Shown in pieces: positions 24,229 to 37,195 of a stretch of DNA of 64,000 nt. Position 1 is the first letter of the stretch; every line of letters begins with the position of its first letter. The position numbers and the translations under genes are program-made. Source of the stretch: Piromyces finnis (lineage: Eukaryota > Neocallimastigomycota > Neocallimastigomycetes > Neocallimastigales > Neocallimastigaceae); NCBI GenBank assembly GCA_002104945.1, contig MCFH01000005.1, forward strand, positions 791,001 to 855,000, in the 5' to 3' direction. Below the pieces are notes generated by a model. It was not told where the DNA came from and searched no databases. It saw nothing but the letters and a program-made list of their open reading frames with translations.

Positions 24229-26651
24229 TTTTTGGAAGAATATAAATTTATTAAAAGTAAATTTTAAATATATTAAAATGGTCACTGTTATTGTCCTTTT
24301 TCTTTTCGTTATTTGTCTTACTTTTTGTTTTTATTATTGTTGTTGTTGCTGTTTTTATTATTAGTAGTAGTAGTAGTTGTTGTAATTAATTAATTAATTA
24401 ATAATATTTTTTATTTATTTATTTTTTTTTATTTTTATTTTCTTATTACTTTTTTTATTATATAATAAATAAACTAAATATATATGTTTCTATAATATCC
24501 TTCTTGATATTCAATTTTTAATACAAAAAAAAAAAAAAAGAATAATCAATAATTATTACTGAATTAAAAACAAAATTATTAAAAAAAATAAAAGAGGGAA
24601 TTCTTCATAGTATTTATATTAAAATATAAAAATAAAAGTAGGATTTTTCTTTTTAACTTAAATTAAAAAAAAAAAAAAAAAAAAAAAAGATTTAATTAAA
24701 GAGTGCATTTTCTTTCCATTATCTTAAAAATTATCTTTTTTTTTTTGTAATTATTGAAAAAAAAAAAATAAGCTTTAATACAAATTAAATTTGTGGCGAT
24801 ATAAAAAAAACGGCCGATAAAAAATTTAATGTATAATAAAAAAAATTATCTCTTTATATCTTTTTTATTAAAAATATTATTGTTAATTAATAATAACCTA
24901 ATTTTTTAAAATTTGTTTTTTTTTTAAAAAATATATATAAGCTTTTTTTTTTTTTCTCGTTTATTCTTTTTTATTTTTGTCGTAAAATAATGTTTATTAA
25001 TTTATTCATTCGCCGCCTAATTCCTTCAATTATATAATACATAAAAAAAAAGTGTTTTTTCAATAAAAAAAATATCACAATATTAAGTTTAATATATTAT
25101 AAAGTCCATTTAAAAATATGCTTTCTTTCCGTAAAAATAGTAATTAAAATAACTTAAAAATAATGTATTACAAAAAAAGGTTTTAAAATACACTATAAAT
25201 ATATAAATATATATTATGAAAATTATTTAAATAAGTTTTATTTAATAATACAATATTACTTCTAATCAAACGAATTTATATTAATGCATTTCATATTAAA
25301 TAGTCATTCATTTATGATAATAAGCCACAAAGAATTGAGTGAGAATTTCTTTTATATATTAAATAATTTTAATTTATTAGTAAACTCTAAATAATAATAA
25401 ATTAAATAATTATTTTAACAAAATATTATAATAAAATATTATAAAATTGTTTATGGAAAGTCCACTTTTTAATTAAAAATAAAAATTAATTTAATAAGAA
25501 TTTATATTGAATTTAATACCTATGTTATAAATATAAATTATAATATTACGAACCAATAATTACTTTTAAAAAAAACTAATGATGTTTATTTCTCTTATTA
25601 AAGTTTTTAATTAAAATACAATGAAAAACTTTTTTTATTTAATGATTAATATAAAAAATAATCTTTTATATTTTTTTATTAATTAAAGAAATTCAGTAAT
25701 AATTGAAAAACTAACTTTTTAATGATGGCTAATGGATAAAAAAAAAAGAACAACTTTTTTACTATTTTTTTATTATTAAAATAGATATATAATAGATATA
25801 TATATACTATATATACTATTAATTAAAATAGTAAAATAGCATAAAGTTCTTGGTTAAAATATGAAACAAACCATAAATATATATTAATTTTTTAATTCAA
25901 GATTTGATGCAACAATTTGTAGTACTTTTGGAGTTTAAATTTGAATTTTTTTTTTTTATTATTGCTTTAATTTGATTTTTTGTTTATTTGTTTATTTGTT
26001 TTTGGTTTTTCTGGTTTTTTTGGTTTTTTTGGTTTTTAATATTTATCAAATTTTTAATTTATCATATTATTAATATAATATAATATAATAATATATGGTA
26101 AAGTATATTCTTTATTTTAAAATATAATTAAATTTCAGATATTTATTATATTATTAGAGGTGCATCATCCAAATTTCAAACTGAGTAACCAAAAATAATT
26201 TAATAAAAATAAAAAAAAAAAAATATAGATATTCAATGTATGATTCCTTTTATGACCTACTTAAATCGTTAATATAATGTTAACATAATGACTAGATATT
26301 TTCTAAATATGAATTATTAATAAAAATAAGAATGTAAAATTTTGAATAAAGGGAAGATAAAACTTAGGCAAATTTAAAATTAATAATAAAATTTTTATTA
26401 ATAATTATTGTAAAAGAAAAGTATTTTAATTTTTTTATTTTTTTTTTTTTTATTATTATGATTTATTAGCAACAATTAAATTAATTATGAAAAAATGAAG
26501 TTTATAATCAGATAGACTTAAATAAATACAAAAAAAAAAAAAAACATATACTAGATGATATTTTTTTTTATATTTATTAATGAATGAATGAAAAATGTGA
26601 AATTTAGCTTAGATATTAATAGGAGTAATTCTGCTAATTATTAACTAAAAA
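24229..26651. other. A+T-rich intergenic region with simple repeats
   Basis: About 2.4 kb marking the end of the GH114 cluster. It holds TTG/TAG trinucleotide repeats at about 24335-24390 (5' flank of the preceding gene) and a TTTGGTTTT-type T/G tract at about 25976-26040. I see no coding frame or RNA gene. Confidence 0.6.
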
Positions 26652-27967
26652 TTATGACATAGTCGGTTTACCAATAACAATAATATCTTGACCTAGAGTC
26701 AAAGATTGAACATGCTCAAGATGTGGCAGTGAGTTTTTCTCAATATCACCAAAGCCTAAAGCTTTAACACCATTACCTATATATAATGGACCAATAGTAA
26801 TTATAATATGTTGAATAATTTGGGAATTCATTAAAAAAGAACGAATAACTTGAGCTCCTCCTTCTACCATTACATTTCGAATATTGTATGTTGATTTTAG
26901 AATTTCTAATACTTTAGAAATATCTAATTGTGAGCCATTACATTTTATTTCATTTATTTTAATACCATAATCTTTTAAAATTTTTGCTTTTTTTAAGTCA
27001 TATAAACCTTCTGCTACAAATATTATTGGAGGTTTGATTTCAGTAAGTTTCTCGTAACCTTAAAACAAATACAATATAATTAAAAACAGATACATTAATT
27101 ATGAAATACTATAACATTAAATTAAATAGTATCGCCTATACTATAGCTATTAATAAATTTTCATAGTTCTTTTAAAATAATATTTTATATATATTTAATA
27201 TAAAAAAATCAAGTTTTTTTTTTTTTTTTTTTTCCTTCTTCTTCTTTGTTGTATTCAAAAATAAAAACATTTTAAAATGTATCGAATGTAATTTTAAATT
27301 TAAATTTTAAATAAAAATTAAAATTGTAAAAATAAAAAATAAAAAAAAAAAATAAAAATTAAAAATTGAAGTCAATATGATTAAGTATAACTAATATGTA
27401 TAATGAAAGGGAACTGATATATCAAATAAGAAAAAAAAAAATTAAGTTTGAATTTATATTAACATTAATATGTATTTTTCAATTCTTCTTGTTAACAAAA
27501 CTCTAACAAAAAAAAATTAAATATTATATATATATATATATATAAAATCTTTACATACCATTAATCTTTTGTTCTACATTTAATTTATATTCCTTATAAT
27601 TATTTAAAAGTTTGCAATTTAAAGGAAATCTTAACTTAGTGTCTAAAATTACAGGTTGAGGATTTCTAACATCTCCTCCATTATTAAAACCTGATAATTG
27701 TCTAACATTTAATTGAGGGTTATCATTTAACAATGTACCTATACCAATCATAATAGCATCATTTTTATTACGTAAGCAATGTGTCATTAACATTGATTCC
27801 TTTCCACTAATTAAAAGTGGGGGTGTATTAGGCATGCCAGAAATGAATCCATCTAATGTTTGAGCATATGTTAAAGTTACCTCAGGATAAGGACTTTTAT
27901 CGAAATTAAAGTTACTATTATTATATATTTCTTCTAATAAGTACTTTATTTTTTCTTCTTGATTCAT
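26652..27967 (-). CDS. RIB7: RIB7-type diaminohydroxyphosphoribosyl-pyrimidine reductase (riboflavin synthesis)
   Basis: Predicted 2,5-diamino-6-ribosylamino-4(3H)-pyrimidinone 5'-phosphate reductase of 271 residues, the NADPH-dependent second step of fungal riboflavin synthesis, expected in the cytosol. Exons are 27559-27967 and 26652-27058. The intron 27059-27558 is 500 bases, GTATGT...TTAAG, phase 1, long for this window. RibD-C/DHFR-like landmarks are visible: LTYAQTLDGFIS near the N-terminus, the dinucleotide-binding segment DAIMIGIGTLLNDNPQLNVR, QPVILDTKLRFP, and after the intron VMVEGGAQVIRSFL and IIITIGPLYIGNG. Length fits a stand-alone reductase without a deaminase domain, as in fungi. 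No riboflavin-related neighbour is present, as expected in a eukaryote. The call is firm; the splice sites fit the frame exactly. Confidence 0.92.
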
Positions 27968-30900
27968 TTTTAAATAATAATATTAAAATAATCTATTATA
28001 AATATTTATTTTAAAAAATTTTTATAAATTATTTTAAATAAATGAAAACCTTGGGATTTCATAAAAATTTAAAGATATTTTTCAATTGTTATTTTCTAAC
28101 CCTTTGTAATGAAAATTATCAATATAATTGAAAGATTTTTTTTCTAATCCTAAATGTTAATTATAAATAAAATTTTTCATAACGATTGTCATTATTGTTA
28201 TTACTATTTATAATAAATAATGCTTATAAATAATGATTTGGTTTCCAAAATAATATAAAAAGATATTACTTTTTATATTTATACATTGCTTTTTTTTTTA
28301 AAAGAATAGCAATTATAAAACACATGAATAATTTGAGAAATTGTTATAATTAAAAGCTAAATGTTAATATAAGTAATAATAACAGTAACAATAACAATTA
28401 TAATAATATAATAACGATTGATGTTCCTAATATTTTGACTATTTTTACAAATTAATAACTCTTTAGTAAAAAATATTTAAATTATGAAAATAAAAAAATA
28501 TATATAAACAATATGATAAAAATAACACGATGAAATGAAAAGTTCTTTTAAAATAAAATTGTCATGATCTTGAGCTTTTAGATACTATTTCATGTGGGGT
28601 TATTTAAATAATACATATTTAATATAATAAGTAAAAAATAACATATTTTCAATGATTTATTTAATTTGTTCTCTACGAAAATTCTTATAGTGCATAATTT
28701 TGATGTAGCAGGGTAAGTTCAGTAAATCCTATAAATATACTATAAATATAGTTATGATATATTCATTATTATTCCATAATAAATATAAATTATAATTAAT
28801 TATTGTTTTCATCAAAAATTTAAAATGTTTTAAATGTTTTTTTTTATGTACAACTTGTTTAGATAAATCTTTATTATAAAGTATACTGCATTAAGTATAT
28901 TAATATATTATTTTAATAATATAATTAATTAAAAAATTAAAATACATTTCAAATTGTAAGTAAACTAACATTGTACAAAAGTTACAAATTGTAAAAAATT
29001 GTATAATAAAATTTAAGGGGTTCAGTAACAATTATTTTTTTTTGATAAATAGATTTATATTATATAACTATATTTTTTATTTTGTTATTATTATTATTAT
29101 TATTTATTTTATCTGAATTATATAGATTAGTTATGAGAATATATATATTTATAGACGTAAATTTAAGATAGAGTATAAAAATATTTATTATTATTATATA
29201 TAAGTTATAATATTTAAAAAATTAAAAAATGACAATTACAAATTAATATAAAAAAATATACTATTTAATTTAGAGTCATTAGTATTAATAAACGATTTAA
29301 TACAATAAAATTATAGTAATATATTAAATTTTATTTGTATAAACAAATTATGAAAAAAATTTTTTATTATATTATACCATTAATTTTCTTTTGATCTACT
29401 ATTTTTTTTTAGGGAAAGAATTGAAAGAAAATTAATTTAACATTTTATTATTACTGTTTAATATGTTTATAGCAGCTAGAAGAATGATAGTAATATTGAA
29501 ATAAAATTATATTTTATTGTAATTATAATCGTTTAAATTACTTTTTAAAATATACTTTTTTATTGATTTTTATACATTATCTATATTTGTATCCATATAG
29601 TTTTTTTTGTTTTAGTGTCTATTTTGAATAAAATCAAGAAATTAATGGTACACAACTTAAATTTTTATTCAAATTACTTAATTATTAGTTATATATTACA
29701 TTTTAAATAGGATAGAGAAAAATTAATAAATATTAATTTAATTTGTATCATCCTAAGTTCAAATAAAAAAAATAAAAAAACAGCTCATGTTTTCAATTGA
29801 TAATTTTTCATATATAATAATTAAATGGTTAATCATTTAATTTACAAATATATTGAATTGATATATTTTCTATTAAATTATTTAGATTGTTCATTTACTT
29901 TTTATATTATTTTTAAATTAATTATCAAAAATATATTTATTAATTTTATTTAATATATTTTTTTATTTTATTATTTTATTAAACTTTTTTTGAATGTAAT
30001 TTAATTATAGAATAAGCTTTAATAGATTATGATGAAGTAATATATTAAAAGTGTAATGTACAGAATACTATTTAATATATTAACCTTATTTTATACTCTA
30101 AAACTTAATATATCAATAGAAAAATTATTATCCATATTTGTACATTTTAATAAAATTTTAATACTATTCCTAATTTTATTTAAATTAATTATAAAATATC
30201 TTTTATTATATACTACTTACTATATTCTACTATATGCATTTCCATATAATATTATATATTAAGTATTCCACGTTGAAATGTTTTTTTTTATTATATAATA
30301 AATATTAAAAACAATATAAATCGTTATTATTATTATAAAATTAATAATAAGTATTAATATTATTGTATTAATGAAGTTTTACTATGATAAATAACACCCA
30401 TACATTTGATACAATAGTATTAATCAACATAATATAAGCCTTGATGATATTTTTATTATTATTATTATTATTATTAAATTTATATTATAATTATTTATTA
30501 TATAGAAATAAAATTATTTTATTATAAATAAACTTGGTAAAAGCTACCCAAATTCTAATTTCTATAATAAAAGAATGAATAAAGGTATAATTGAAAATAA
30601 ATTTTAATTGATAGTATTACCTGTAATATATTGTATATAAATTTTAATTATATTACCTATAGAAATATAATAATTTATATTTGGCATTGGTTTTTTTTTT
30701 AATAAATATATATATTTATTTTAATATATTAGTATATTAAATATTAATAATTAAACATTTTTTATATTTATATTTATTTTTTTTTATATTTATTTTTTTA
30801 AACAAGTTATTTATGTATTTATTATTATTATTATAAAGTAGATTATTATTATTTTATTAAATAATAATTTAGTTATAATAGACAGTTAAGATTTCAGGAA

Positions 30901-32224
30901 TAACGCAAAGTGAATATATTCTTTACTTTACATTTTCCTATTTAGATAGTTCTTTTTTTCAAACTTTGTAAATTAATCGAGAAAAGAATTATTTTAATAA
31001 TTGATTATCGGATAATATAATTGTAACAAAAAATGCTAATAGAATAATAGTTATAATAATAATAATAATAAACAAACAAACAAACAAACAACAACAACAA
31101 CAAAAAAAAAAAAACCAAAAAAAAAAAAAAAAACCAAAACAAAACAAACAAATAATAATAAAAAAAAAAACAAAGAAAAGAGCACAAAATATTTTATAAA
31201 TTAAATAAAAATAACAACAATAATAATAGTATTAATAATAATTAAAAAAAAAAAAAAAAAAAAAAATTAAAAACAAACAAACAAAAATAAACGAACAAAA
31301 ATATTAATATATAAAGCAAATAAACAAGAAGAAACAATTATTTAAGAAAACAAATAAAAATCAAAAGAAAATCCTTCTGAATAATCACTAATAGATATTG
31401 AATTTGAGAGCAGATTTTTTGAAATTAAATTTCATTAATTTATTTATAATAAATTCCAGTTAACAGATTTAATACTTCATAATAAAAATAAGGAATAATA
31501 TATAAGATGTAACTATTTCATTTATTTATTATTGATATAAATAAAGAGTAATCATAATATATTTGTGGATATTTATAAAGTATAATAATAATCTGAATAT
31601 GTAATCAATAAAAGATTAAATTTAAAATTGAGTAAATAAACAATATAATTTATCATTCATATATTAAATAAATTAAATTTATAATTTATTAAGACTTTAA
31701 TATTTCAAAATAACAAAAAACAAAACAAAAATAAAAACAAAATAAAAGACTTTTTACTACTCTTAGCAAGTATAGTAATTAATAATAAAAGAATTTATTT
31801 AATAAGGAAAACAATAATTTATAAGAGGATAACTAAATTATCATATTAGATTTTTTATTCATTTTTATTTTTTGATTTATTTAAATATGTTTAGTAAGCA
31901 TAATGACCGAGAAAACAATTGAAATAAATGAAATAAAAAATAAAATCGAAAAGATAAATGATAATACATATATATAGAATAAATCTATTCAAAATTATAT
32001 ATATTTTTCGAAAAATTGTTAAATTCTATTAAAAAATAATGCACAGAATTAAAAACATAAATAATAAATACTAAACTTTTCTTTATACAAGAAATAAAAA
32101 TTATTAAAAATTAGTAATAATAAAAACAAATATCCACAAGAATTAAAAAATAAATTACTCGAAGAGTATAAATATTTAATATATTTATTAAAATTAATTC
32201 TGTTTATTCATATTTATTTATTAG
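27968..32224. other. 4.2-kb gene desert
   Basis: The longest gene-free stretch in the window, extremely A+T-rich. The right part (31050-31360) is a CAAACAAA / CAACAA / AATAAT purine-rich tract on the plus strand that could be 5' UTR of the RhoGAP gene. The first exon of that gene must lie somewhere in the right part. A 68-codon open frame at 30056-30262 has only the Ile/Leu/Phe/Tyr/Asn bias expected by chance. Confidence 0.55.
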
Positions 32225-33604
32225 GGAACAACAAGTTATAGATTATGATTGGATTGAAATAAATGATCCACAAACTTCAAGATCTTTTTATGCCAATATA
32301 AAAAGTGGTGAATGTTCCTGGGTAAAGCCGGATAATGCAAAAATGTAATATAATTTAATTTAATATTAAGCAAATTAATGGGAAAATAAATAATTTTTGT
32401 GTAAATTTGTGTAATTAATAGTTAATTCATATAAATTAACATTAAATAATAGAAAAGAAAAAGACGTTAATGGTGAAGAATGGTGGGAATTATTTGATAA
32501 TAATCATGGATTAGTAAGTATTAAATTTTTATAAAATATTTTTAAAGAGTAAAAGCTTATTTTATATTTTATAAACAATAAAAATAGCCATACTATTATA
32601 ATTTAAAAACAAGAAAAACTGAATGGAAACGCCCAGAAAATGGTAAGCATTCAATAATTTGATATTTTAATCATTAAATATTAGCTAAGGTATAAATACA
32701 TTAAATTTATAATTATTTTTAGCTACTATAATTCCACTTATTGCAATCCAAAATACTACTATTGCTGTTTCTATGCAAATGAAACTTCAACAAAAAGGCA
32801 ATGCCAGTGGAAATCAAATGAATGAACCAATGGTAATATACAATATATTGAGCTATTTAAATTTATAATAAAGAGTTTGTCATATAAGAAAAATTAAATT
32901 TCTTAGTTTCCTTTAATACTGATTATTATAAATATTTTTTTATTCATATTAAATACTTTAAATTTAATATAAATAATTTAGGAACCAAGTCCATCATTTG
33001 ACCAAAATCAACAAAGAACAAACCCAGTTCGTATTGATAATACCTCACCTGAAGCTGCAAATGCAGCACAAATCGGTAGAACTCAAGGAATTAGCAATCC
33101 AGTAATAAATAATGGTAAGTTTCTATCAAAAAAAAAAAAAAAAACATATAAAACATAATATATATTTTTTGATTATTAGAAATAAGCTAAAAATTTATCA
33201 TTATCTATATTATGGAATTATTTTAAAATTTGGATGGTGGATAATTTATCAATGTATTGGATTTTTTATATATATTTTTTGTTGGAATTATTGAATAATA
33301 TTAATAATTAAATACAAAATATATAATATGATATTATTACTTAATAAAAATACTTAAAAAATTGATACATTGGTGGAATATAAAATGATGGATGATAATA
33401 AATAATAATAACTTTAATAATGATAATTATAAAAATATTATTAAAATGTTATACTAATATAAAATTATAAAAAACATTCAACAACAACAATAACATATGA
33501 ATAAAATGTTTGTAATTAATTGAAATATTAATAAATGTTGAAATTTTGATAAATAATGAATTTGAATAATATGAAACATAAAATGAATGAATGAATAAAA
33601 TGAA

Positions 33605-33635
<31 letters not shown>

Positions 33636-35616
33636 TTGATGATGGAAAAAAAAAGATATGGCGGATAAAATGAATCCAACACATCCAATGAATCGTGCTA
33701 ACTCTGAAACACCTCCAACATTACCAGATGATCTAAAGGATAATATAAGTCAATTCCAAATCGAAGGCTTTGCTCATCAATACTTCATGGAACATAGAGC
33801 TGGAATATTTAGAAGAAAGGTACCTCTTGAAAAGTTATTGATTTGGCAAAAAGATGCTATTAAGGCTCCATTAATGGTTTTGAATAAAGAATTACAAAAA
33901 GAATCACCAAAATGTTTCAAATTAATTCAAAGAATAATGGGAGATCGTGCTCCAATAGGCCAATCTGAAGATATACAAGCACTATTAGAAAAGGGTATTA
34001 TGAATGGTCAATTAAGAGATGAAATTTATGTTTTACTTTGTAAGCAATTAAGTCAAAATCCAAATCCAGAAAGTTTACTTCTAGGTTGGCAATTAATGGC
34101 TGTTATTGTTATTAGTTTCCCACCTTCAAAGAATTTCGAAGGCTATTTGATTCAATTTATAAGACAATATCATGATAAAGAAGTTATACCACACCCAAAT
34201 GCTGATCCAAACCAAAAACAAACACTTTTTACTATCATTGTTCACTGTCATAAAAAGTTGCTTAGAATATGTCAAACCGGTCCAAAGGGAAAAGTTCCAA
34301 CTATTAATGAAATTGAAAGAGGAAAGGTAAATATGATTATATATATATATGTATATATTATTGTTATGTATTTGATTTAGGATTAACCTTTATTTTTTGA
34401 ATATATATTAAAATGCTGAATAATAATAGGAAGCACCATTTAAACCATCTGTGTTTGGTGAAACTTTACAAGATATTATGAGTGTACAAGAACAAAAGAT
34501 TCCTCAATTAAAGATTCCAATGATTATGGACTTTTTAGCTAAAGCTGTATTAGATCTTAATGGATGTCATACTGAGGGTATCTTTAGAGTAAGTATCATT
34601 TTATTTTACTATTCATTGTTAAAATGACTAATTATTAATAATTATCGATTTATGCATAAACAGGTTCCGGGTGATGTTGATATGGTTACAGGTAATTATA
34701 AATGATAAAAATAAGTTAAAAATTGTTTAAGCTTATGTAGTAAATATGACTATTTTATATTTTTATTAATAATAGAATTAAGATGTAGAGTTGATCAAGA
34801 TCAATATAATTTAGGAAGTATAAAAGGTAAAGATTGTCAAATTATAAACAAATGTAAAATAATTGTAAGCGATTTAAGTATTAATCTTTTTTATTATAAA
34901 AAAAAAGATCCAAATGTACCTGCTTCTTTGTTAAAGTTCTGGCTTCGTGATCTTGCTGATCCTTTAATTCCAACCGCTAATTAATATCCTTTTAATCATA
35001 AAAAATATTATTATATAATTTATTTTTAATTAATTTTATTATGGTTATTTTATATTATTTAAATTTATTATGATCCTTAACAGATATGTTTACTCAAGAA
35101 TGTATTGATGTAGGTGCTAAAGAAGGTCAAGAAGGAACAACAGAAAATGCATGGAATATAATAAAAATATTACCTGAAACTAATCGTAGAGTTGTAAATT
35201 ATATGATTAACTTCCTTAGAGTAAGTTAAAGAATGCGTTAATATGATTGATGTTAAACAAGTATTAAAGAAATGAATTTAAAAATTTAATTAATAAATTT
35301 AAATAACATAGATTATTGCTGATCAAAGAAATCAACCAATAACTAAAATGACATTAGCAAATTTAGCTATGGTATTCGCACCTAACTTTTTAAGATGTCC
35401 AAGGTATATTCAATAATAGTTATTAAAATAAAAAAGTAGTATTTTTTTTAAGGCAAATTAATGCTAATTAGAAATATTATGTATATTTTATAAAATAGTG
35501 ATAATCTTACTACTATTTTCGATAATACTAAATTTGAACAAGCATTTTTAAGAATCCTTATATTAAATGGATCTGATTTAGATGATCCTAATGGTCCATT
35601 ACCACCAAAAAATTAA
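32225..35616 (+). CDS. WW-WW-MyTH4-RhoGAP protein (Vilse/ARHGAP39-like), 5' end not resolved
   Basis: Rho-family GTPase-activating protein; 599 residues are visible. Exons: 32225-32344, 32453-32513, 32588-32642, 32723-32832, 32982-33114, 33656-34326, 34430-34588, 34664-34691, 34776-34826, 34908-34983, 35094-35220, 35312-35403, 35499-35616. Two WW modules come first (DYDWIEIND...SGECSWVKP and EEWWELFDN...TRKTEWKRP), then a MyTH4 domain in the 671-base exon (KAPLMVLNKEL, NGQLRDEIYVLLCKQL, GWQLMAVI). The RhoGAP domain has the arginine finger in EGIFR, PASLLKFWLRDLADPLIP and ANLAMVFAPNFLR. The order matches CrossGAP/Vilse (ARHGAP39), which binds microtubule or membrane partners through MyTH4. The intron at 34984-35093 is AT-AC U12-type. 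The first exon is missing: the frame enters with one base, so a start codon split as AT|G upstream is possible. The other introns are GT-AG. Confidence 0.87.
34984..35093 (+). other. AT-AC, U12-type intron in the RhoGAP gene
   Basis: No GT donor fits here, yet the frame stops at TAA unless an intron is removed. The donor reads ATATCCTTTT, matching the U12-type consensus. The acceptor is TTTAC at 35089-35093, and TCCTTAAC at 35074-35081 matches the U12 branch site, with its A 13 bases before the intron end. Splicing joins TA to T, giving DPLIPTANYQECID, which fits the usual RhoGAP LIP...Y..C context. A GT-AG alternative is not available from this donor side. Confidence 0.82.
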
Positions 35617-36143
35617 TTTTTATAAATATTAATTTAAGAGTAATAAATGAAGAGAAATATGATTTTATATAATCACTTTTCGTAATTTGTTATAAATAAA
35701 TATTAATCTTTTACTATTTTTAATTCAATAATCTATATCATTAATCGGTTTACAAAATAAAATAATAAAATTTATTTTAAAAATATATAAATCAATAAAA
35801 AGTATTTTTTTTTTTTTTTAAAAAAAGAAAAAACTAAACAAAAAATTAAAAAAAAAAAAAATAATGAGAAAAAATATATAAATAGATTTTTTTCTTAAAG
35901 AAAGCAAAGATATTAGATAACACTACAATCAAATTGTTTAAACAATTAGCAAATGAAATTTAGTAAAATAATAGACAAACAGATCATAATAAATAGAAAT
36001 ATATAGATTATAATCAATGTTAGGTTAATTATTAATTAGAAATTCAAAAAAAAAAAAAAAAAAATCAAATCATACAATATTTTTTTTTTTTTAACTTTAC
36101 AATTATATTTTTTATAAATAAAATCAAAATAAAATTTTTTTAC

Positions 36144-36174
<31 letters not shown>

Positions 36175-36559
36175 AAAAAGAAAAAAGAAAGATAAATGCT
36201 TTGTTATAAAAATATATTCATAATATCTAGAAAAATTGCTTTTAATTTTTATATAATTATCTTTTTTTTTTTTTTTTATTTTTTATTTTTTTTTTTTTTT
36301 AAACATTTTATTATACATTTATTTATTTAAAGAATAAAATTTTAAAAATTAAAGATGTAAAAAAATATATGCGTGACAGAAAAAGTAAAAAACAAAAAAA
36401 AAAAAAAAAAAAAAAACAAAGGCAAAAAAACAAACATTAAATATATAATTCAATATTAAAAAAAAAAAAAAAGTTTTATCGCATTTTAAAGAACTTTATC
36501 AATATTTATGTTGGATTATATAAAATAATTTAGGGTATTAAATTAAAAAAATAAAATAA

Positions 36560-36591
<32 letters not shown>

Positions 36592-37195
36592 AAATTATTA
36601 ATAAAAAATAATTTTTTAATTGGATTATAGTTATTTTATATTATTTACTTAAATAATCAGTGTTTTATTCATATAATAACTTTTAAAATTTAAACATTAA
36701 AAACAACTCATTTTTAATAAATTGATTATTATTGACAAATATAATAATATGGAAAGTATTTTAAGAAACACATCAAAAAATAGTTTCATAGAAGAAGATC
36801 ATATTTACCATAACATTCTATAATATTTTGTATGAAATCTTGTTTATAGTTATTTTTTTGATTAAAATCGTACTATTTATGAACAACTTATATAATTAAA
36901 TGATATATACTTTCTAATATACTTTTCTATTTTTTATATATTATTTATTGATTTTTTTTTTTTTTTTTTTTTTATATTTCTAATTAATATAAATTTATAT
37001 ATAAATTATATAATTATAATAAAAAATGTAATGAACAATTTTTTTTTTTATTTTCATTATTGTCTATAAAATAATAAATAAATAAAAAAAAAAACAATAT
37101 TAATTTTATTTAATGTATTTCAAAGCTATTTGTTTTAATGTTTTTTTAATAATATATATTAAAATATAATATATAGAAACGTCTTATTATATTAT
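35617..37195. other. A+T-rich intergenic region between convergent genes
   Basis: About 1.6 kb with many homopolymer tracts (36147-36172, 36244-36300, 36390-36416 and 36956-36973). It separates the 3' ends of the RhoGAP and RING genes. I see no gene. Confidence 0.6.

Noticed and set aside
30056-30262. 68-codon open frame in the 4.2-kb desert
   Set aside because: Only Ile, Leu, Phe, Tyr, Asn and Lys codons as in random A+T-rich DNA; no conserved pattern or signal.
33112-33294. 60-codon frame in the RhoGAP gene region
   Set aside because: Lies inside the 541-base intron between the exons ending at 33114 and starting at 33656.
35071-35083. GT-AG style acceptor CAG at 35081-35083 for the U12-type intron
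   Set aside because: It lies only about 3 bases after the branch site, needs a donor that does not exist, and does not keep the frame with the ATATCC donor as well as the AC acceptor.
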